This document shows, in pieces, positions 58,805 to 64,000 of a stretch of 64,000 bases of DNA. Position numbers and translations under genes: made by a program. Each line of letters begins with the position of its first letter. Positions within the stretch are counted from its first letter, which is position 1. The DNA lies in assembly GCF_051014445.1 (NCBI RefSeq), contig NC_135141.1, positions 16,926,001 to 16,990,000 of the forward strand, written 5' to 3'. The notes beneath the pieces are model-generated. The model saw only the letters and a program-made list of their open reading frames with translations, had not been told where the DNA came from and made no database searches. The stretch comes from Colletes latitarsis. Taxonomy: Eukaryota; Arthropoda; Insecta; Hymenoptera; Colletidae.

Positions 58805-58958
58805 TGTTAGAGATATGGGTTTTTCTTTATTAAAAGAACAGGACGCCGTGTGACTCCTTCGTATGAAAACCCTTTATTCCCCCTCTACAACCGACGACCA
58901 CACTTGGTTTCTACATCCAAAGACGCGCACGAATTACAAAACGCTCACATCTCCAACA
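58805..58958 (-). repeat. 3' LTR of the copia element
   Basis: 154 bp. It differs from the other LTR at one noticed site (CGCGCACG here versus CGCGCGCG). It contains minus-strand AATAAA near 58873-58878. Confidence 0.95.
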
Positions 58959-58967
58959 CCTCCTCTT
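58959..58967 (-). other. Polypurine tract of the copia element
   Basis: AAGAGGAGG on the minus strand directly abuts the 3' LTR and overlaps the stop codon of the reverse transcriptase frame (58968-58966). Confidence 0.8.
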
Positions 58968-60252
58968 AAGACGCGCGCGAAACAATCTCTTTTACATTCA
59001 TCTCGCTCATACAAAAGTAATGCTTGTCCCTTGATAACGGTTTGGTGAGTACATCCGCAGGCATACGATCCGTTGACATATACTGTAAACTTAAACTTTC
59101 GTTTCGCAAAGCATCCCTTATAAAATGAAACTTAATATCGATGTGCTTTGTCCTCGGATGTACGATCGCATTCCTCGACAACAATTGCGCTCCCTTGTTA
59201 TCGTTGTAAATTACAATATTATCCAAATGACTTACATTTAATTCTTTGAGAAACTTAGATATATACAACGCATGTTTAACAGCTTCCGCGATTGCCACAT
59301 ATTCCGCTTCCGTGGAGGACATGGCAACTGTTCGTTGCTTCTGTGATTTCCAGCTGATTGGACCCATCGACATATTAAATACATATCCGGTGTACGATCT
59401 CCTGTCAAGCTTACACCTTCCCCAATCAGCATCCACGTGTGCCACTATCTTGGCGTCTGATTTCCTAAAAACAATACCGTAATTTAGTGTTCTCTTAAGG
59501 TATCGTAATACCCTCTTAGCTGCTTGCCAGTGAGTCTCTGTACTGCAATCGTTGAATTGGGCCAGGGCGCTCACTGCGTGAGCAATATCAGGCCTGGTGG
59601 CCACAGCCAAATACATTAGTGAACCAACCAATTCACGATAAGGCCTCCTCTGGTTTTCCACACCCTTATTGTTTTCCAATGCTGCTTCTTTATCCATTGG
59701 TGTATATACTGGATTACAACCATCCATTTTAAATCTTTGTAACAAATCGGTAACATATTTTTCTTGCGTCATACTTATTCCCTCAGCGTCTTGTTTAATA
59801 TTAATACCCAAACAATACCCTATTTTTCCTAGATCTTTTATATCGAAATCCTTGGCCAATTCAATTTTTACGTACCTGATCCACTTATAATCATCAGACA
59901 CAATTATAATATCATCTACATATACGGCTATATACAACCTAGTATTTCCTCTTTGGCCACTGTATACGCACGGATCAGAAACCGTAGGACTTAATCCTAA
60001 ATTCTTCAATTTTTCGTCTAATCTTTCATTCCACTGTTTCCCGGCTTGTTTCAGGCCATACAAAGCTTTATTCAAATAACATACAGGACGATTCCGGGAC
60101 TTTATTTGCTCTAATATACCTTTCGCCTTTTTCTGTATCATTTTCTCTTCTCTCGTATCCTCTGCTATTTCCGCTAGACTCTCTACAAATCCTTCAGGAA
60201 TGTCCATATAAATGTCTTCTTTTAAAATCCCATTAAGATATGCACTTGACAT
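58966..60252 (-). pseudogene. Copia reverse transcriptase / RNase H frame (out of frame with upstream part)
   Basis: This frame of 428 codons carries the second half of Pol. It begins within the reverse transcriptase fingers (SAYLNGILKEDIYM), has the catalytic YVDDIII motif and later the RNase H residues (HVDADWG, MSSTEAEYVAIAEA). It overlaps the first frame by 20 bp, but copia elements normally encode one polyprotein. The junction therefore marks a small indel, and this copy is probably not autonomous. The frame has no natural start of its own. Confidence 0.85.
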
Positions 60253-63100
60253 CTAGTTGTTCCACTCTCATGTTCAATTTAACTGCCAAAGCTAAGAGTA
60301 ATCTGATGGAATCCAGCCTCGCAACCGGTGCGAACGTATCTCCGAAATCAATTCCTGGGCGTTGTGTGAACCCCCTCGCCACTATCCTAGCCTTTCGCTT
60401 TTCTAACGATCCATCCGCCCGGTATTTATTTGCGAGAACCGTGCGACATCCTACTACCTTTCCGTTCTCCGGCTTCTCCGTAATGTCAAAAGTATCATTT
60501 TTAATTAAACATCTTACCTCTGTTTTTATGGCTCTTCTCCACTGTTCTTGGTCATCTCCTTGCAGTGCATCTTTTATCGATATGTCAGCCATGTTAGCAG
60601 CTAACATAACCAAGTTGGCCTCTGCAATCTGGCTACTTCCATTCTCTTCAGCCATTTCATCATTTTGCATCGAATCTTGTGTATAATCTTCATTTTGTAT
60701 GTTCTTGTAATGAAATAGTTTTGTAGGACGACCTCTCATACCTGTCCTCACAATTTTTGGCCTCCCAGGTGCCCTTTGTAATATATTGGTTACATTTCCT
60801 TCCTCTGTACTCTCACCTGTAGCCTGGACAACAGTCGTCATGTCAGGATCGACATTAGTATGACTAATTTCACCCTGCATTTGTATTACATTTTTAACCT
60901 CCTCTTGCTTCCTCTCCTCATGAGGGGCTTGCTTTTCGTATTCCTCGTCTTTATGTTCGATTACTCTGATATCCCTCGATACTATCACTTTCCTTTCTGC
61001 TGGTAGCCAAACTCTGTATGCTTTGGATCGTTCGCAGTAGCCTATAAAAATCCCTGTTTTTGTTCTATCTTCAAACTTCTTCTTTCTTGGATTTTTATTT
61101 AAAACGTATGCTTTCATTCCAAATATTCTTAAATGTGATAAAATCGGTGATCTTCCTGTCCATAGTTCGAATGGAGTTTTTCCATTCAATGCTCTGGCCG
61201 GGCATCTATTTCTAATATAATTGGCAGTTGAAACTGCTTCCGCCCAATATCCTTGTGATAATCCTGCCTGCAACAGCATACATCTTGCCATCTCTATTAA
61301 TGTGCGATTCTTCCGTTCAGCTAAACCATTTTGTTGCGGCGTGTGCGGTACTGTTAGCCGCCTCTGAATTCCATTTTCTTTTAGGAACTCGTCGTATCTT
61401 ATGTTACAATACTCCCGACCATTGTCTGTTTGCAAGTACTTTATTTTCCTCTCGGTCAACGTCTCGGCATATTTCTTAAATTCCTGGAACATCTGTAAAA
61501 CTTCATCTTTTGACTTTAAAAAATATACTTGGCACCATCTTGAATAATCGTCAATAAACGTTAATATGTATCTTGATCCACCTATGGATTCTGTTTTCAT
61601 GGGTCCACATAAATCAGAATGTACTATTTCCAATAATCTTGTACTTCTTTTCGATTCTCTTGGAAAAGGTGTTGAAGTCAGCTTACCTTGTATGCATTTT
61701 TCACATGATGGCATAGTATCTTTCCCTTGAATTTTAATTCCTATTACCTTCTCCGTCCTTACCATATATGTTAAATCCTTTAAATTCAAATGTCCGAGAC
61801 GTTCATGCCACAGTTTTAAGTTTGAATTCCCTTCTTGACATTTCACAGTTCTAGCATGCTCTGTACATTCTTGTATGTAATATAAATTGCCAACTCTGTT
61901 TGCTTTGGCTTTTATTCTTCCATCTCTTCCCTTTACAACAGCTCCATGCTTGGTAAAGATTACTACATTATCTCTTTCTGTAATCTGTGCTACAGATGCT
62001 AAATTGACTCTTAAATCAGGCACATATAAGGCATCCTGAAATTCAATATCTTTAATATTATTATCTAGATATGATTTAATTTGTACATTTCCTTGGGCTT
62101 CGACATTAGCTGACATGTGGCTAGCTAAATTCAATTTTTTATGTTCCGATGGGTGCAAGTCAACAAATTTCCCTTTATCCTTGCACAAATGTTTGGTACA
62201 ACCACTATCCAAACACCACTTATTGTGTTCTGGATCCATTGCAATTGCACATGCTTGTTCCATCTCTACATGATTTACGTAAAACATCTCTTGTACCGAA
62301 CTTGCACTGGGTCTATTGGTAGCCCCCCTTCTCGCATAACAATTGATCGCTTTGTGCCCCAACTTACCACATTGAAAACATTTCATGGGTAATCTATTAC
62401 TATTTATATTTTTGTCATACCTGCTATTGTTGTTCTTATTGTACTTCCATCTTGTTCCCTTTCCTTGTTCTTGCTGGTTAGCTGCCATTGCACCAGGTTC
62501 ATCGTCATGTCTTTGTTTTCTGGTTTCGAATTCCTCTAAAATCTTTATTTTTAATGTCTCTAGATCTGGCAGCTCATCACGTGATTCAATCGCACATCTG
62601 AAGTTTTCATATGTCTCTGGTAGGCTACTCAACAACATTGCACTTTGCAGATCCTTATGAATCTCGATATTCATATCCCCAAGTTTATCCACCACTTCTA
62701 TAAACTTATTTATGTGCTCACGCACATCTGCACCATGTGCCATGCGGTGACTGGTGAGTTTTCTCAATAAGGCAGCCTTTTTCGCCAGCCCTTTGGACGC
62801 ATATATGGATTGCAGCTTTTCCCACACCTCATACGCAGTTCTGCATCCTTTAATCTGCTTTAATTCGTTAGCGCTTATCGCAAGTATAATGTCCGATTTT
62901 GCCTTTTGATCGGCAGCGTCCCATGCCCGAGCCGCTACTTCCGAGGCAGCATCAGTTCCTGTGGGCCTACGACTTTTCCCATTTGCATACTCCCAGCCAT
63001 CATTTTTTATCAGTAGTGCTTCAGCCTGGATACACCACGTATCGTAGTTATCCTTCGTTAATAACTCGATTCGATTCGATACTCCGATACTCGCAGCCAT
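60233..63100 (-). CDS. Copia Gag-protease-integrase and N-terminal reverse transcriptase
   Basis: A frame of 955 codons starting MAASIGVSNRIELLTKDNYD. Gag occupies the first 230 or so residues, with the zinc knuckle CFQCGKLGHKAINC near residue 240. The protease site WCLDSGCTKHLC lies near 298. The integrase HHCC finger (WHERLGHLNL ... CEKCIQGK) is near 430-465, with DDE-region motifs IVHSDLCGPM, LQTDNGREYC and GLAERKNRTL. The reverse transcriptase starts with the RKARIVARGFTQRPGIDFGD region, then the frame stops early after LDVKC. The upstream protein is intact, so Gag and integrase could still be made. Confidence 0.93.
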   Translation of the reverse strand: MAASIGVSNRIELLTKDNYDTWCIQAEALLIKNDGWEYANGKSRRPTGTDAASEVAARAWDAADQKAKSDIILAISANELKQIKGCRTAYEVWEKLQSIYASKGLAKKAALLRKLTSHRMAHGADVREHINKFIEVVDKLGDMNIEIHKDLQSAMLLSSLPETYENFRCAIESRDELPDLETLKIKILEEFETRKQRHDDEPGAMAANQQEQGKGTRWKYNKNNNSRYDKNINSNRLPMKCFQCGKLGHKAINCYARRGATNRPSASSVQEMFYVNHVEMEQACAIAMDPEHNKWCLDSGCTKHLCKDKGKFVDLHPSEHKKLNLASHMSANVEAQGNVQIKSYLDNNIKDIEFQDALYVPDLRVNLASVAQITERDNVVIFTKHGAVVKGRDGRIKAKANRVGNLYYIQECTEHARTVKCQEGNSNLKLWHERLGHLNLKDLTYMVRTEKVIGIKIQGKDTMPSCEKCIQGKLTSTPFPRESKRSTRLLEIVHSDLCGPMKTESIGGSRYILTFIDDYSRWCQVYFLKSKDEVLQMFQEFKKYAETLTERKIKYLQTDNGREYCNIRYDEFLKENGIQRRLTVPHTPQQNGLAERKNRTLIEMARCMLLQAGLSQGYWAEAVSTANYIRNRCPARALNGKTPFELWTGRSPILSHLRIFGMKAYVLNKNPRKKKFEDRTKTGIFIGYCERSKAYRVWLPAERKVIVSRDIRVIEHKDEEYEKQAPHEERKQEEVKNVIQMQGEISHTNVDPDMTTVVQATGESTEEGNVTNILQRAPGRPKIVRTGMRGRPTKLFHYKNIQNEDYTQDSMQNDEMAEENGSSQIAEANLVMLAANMADISIKDALQGDDQEQWRRAIKTEVRCLIKNDTFDITEKPENGKVVGCRTVLANKYRADGSLEKRKARIVARGFTQRPGIDFGDTFAPVARLDSIRLLLALAVKLNMRVEQLDVKCIS

Positions 63101-63236
63101 TATACCACGTGTCGACCTAACCTCAAATTTGCACTTCTCACTTTTTTCCCCCAGTTCTCACTTCACTTTTCTTTTTAATCACTTTTCATACTTCACCCTT
63201 CTCTTTTTTCTATTTTTTAACTAATTACTTTCGTGA

Positions 63237-63250
63237 CTGGGCCCATAACC
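63237..63250 (-). other. Primer binding site, initiator tRNA-Met half-molecule type
   Basis: GGTTATGGGCCCAG on the minus strand directly follows the 5' LTR. It is complementary to CTGGGCCCATAACC, the anticodon-arm sequence of initiator tRNA-Met, as in Drosophila copia, which primes from an internal tRNA fragment rather than the 3' end. Confidence 0.75.
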
Positions 63251-63404
63251 TGTTAGAGATATGGGTTTTTCTTTATTAAAAGAACAGGACGCCGTGTGAC
63301 TCCTTCGTATGAAAACCCTTTATTCCCCCTCTACAACCGACGACCACACTTGGTTTCTACATCCAAAGACGCGCGCGAATTACAAAACGCTCACATCTCC
63401 AACA
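63251..63404 (-). repeat. 5' LTR of the copia element
   Basis: 154 bp, TGTTAG...CCAACA on the plus strand, followed by the TCATT target duplication. It is the promoter LTR for the minus-strand transcript. Confidence 0.95.
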
Positions 63405-63482
63405 TCATTTAATTCGTTGGCGTCACGCGGTTATACGTGGTGGTTAAAACGGACCCGAAAATAACTGTTTCAAACTGTTATA

Positions 63483-64000
63483 CAGGGTGTTTGGCCACTC
63501 TTGGGGAAAATTTTAATGTGAGATTCCAGAGGCCAAAATAACACGAAAATGAAGAATATCAATTTGTTGATTGAGGCAACGTTAAAAAGTTATTAACGTT
63601 TAAATTTCCATACTGACTGAAAAAATTTTTGGCGAAATTAAAAAATTTGAAATCATTTTCAAAAAATTATTTTCGGTTGCTGGGTTCACTTACAATTAAA
63701 GTATTAGATCATTACACATACCCCTGAAATCCTAACCATTTTTGAGAAAAAAATTCACAAAATGGACAAAAACATTCAAATCGTTTTAGAAAAATTATTT
63801 TCGATTGTAGGGGTCAATTATAATCATTTTTGGTCATTACACATAACGCCGAATTCCTACGCACTTTCGAGAAAAAAATTGGTGTAGGAAGAATAATTTT
63901 ATTAATAATTTTTAAAACTAATTTTACTAATAACTTTTTAATGAAACCTCAGTGAAGAAATTGGTATTTTTGATTTTCGTCTTATTTAAGCTTCTAGAAT
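63483..64000. repeat. CAGGGTGTTCGGCCAC-family element, copy G (cut by window end)
   Basis: It begins CAGGGTGTTTGGCCACTCTT and holds two internal modules (around 63650 and 63775) in the same orientation as copy F. The right terminus (TTTTCGTCTTATTT, then CTTCTAGAAT) continues beyond the window. Confidence 0.85.

Larger units (their letters stand above)
58805..63404 (-). mobile_element. Complete Ty1/copia LTR retrotransposon (4600 bp)
   Basis: Two 154-bp LTRs bound the element, with a perfect 5-bp target duplication TCATT (58800-58804 and 63405-63409). LTR ends are TGTTAG...CCAACA. Only one LTR difference was seen, so the insertion is recent. The primer binding site and polypurine tract are in the expected places for minus-strand transcription. 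Domain order (Gag knuckle, protease, integrase, reverse transcriptase, RNase H) is that of copia elements. Confidence 0.96.

Overview
The window is nuclear DNA from an insect. Hymenoptera is the most likely order, judged only from the insect gene set, the compact introns and the AT-rich repeats. The genes carry GT-AG introns and their protein families are clearly animal. Six multi-exon genes, one likely additional small two-exon gene and a recent LTR retrotransposon can be reconstructed from splice sites and reading-frame phase.

Layout. Positions 1-6299 hold no convincing gene, only repeats: pieces of a TIR family that ends in CAGGGTGTTCGGCCAC, a 299-bp MITE, and a TTAA-flanked element. 6300-20418 (+) is enok/KAT6, a MYST histone acetyltransferase of about 2491 residues with N-terminal winged helices, a double PHD finger, the MYST domain and a very long low-complexity tail. 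22607-23193 (-) is a small basic protein with a compact HMG-like box resembling insect protamine-like proteins. 23583-24625 (-) is a group XII-type secreted phospholipase A2. 25406-25782 (-) is a dithiol glutaredoxin with a CPYC site. 28591-35778 (+) is garz/GBF1, a 14-exon Sec7-domain Arf GEF. 37616-46814 (-) is the zinc-finger gene ZCCHC24, whose four short exons lie across 9.2 kb of repeat-rich introns. 51930-58766 (+) is a CDKL1/4-type protein kinase with five exons. 58805-63404 (-) is a complete Ty1/copia element with 154-bp LTRs and a perfect 5-bp target duplication, inserted 38 bp after the kinase stop codon. The window ends inside another copy of the CAGGGTGTTCGGCCAC family.

The genes do not form one pathway. 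enok (chromatin acetylation) and the HMG/protamine-like gene (predicted chromatin packaging) are convergent neighbours, and their 3' ends may overlap. PLA2, glutaredoxin and garz are unrelated housekeeping or secretory functions.

The most unusual content is in the small HMG gene, the TIR repeat family with a variable number of internal modules, and two long inverted repeats (47.86-48.72 kb and 50.49-50.77 kb) that could fold as hairpins. A frameshifted, unrecognised ORF runs into the second of these. I found no sign of a bacterial-type system, CRISPR array, or confident tRNA or rRNA gene.
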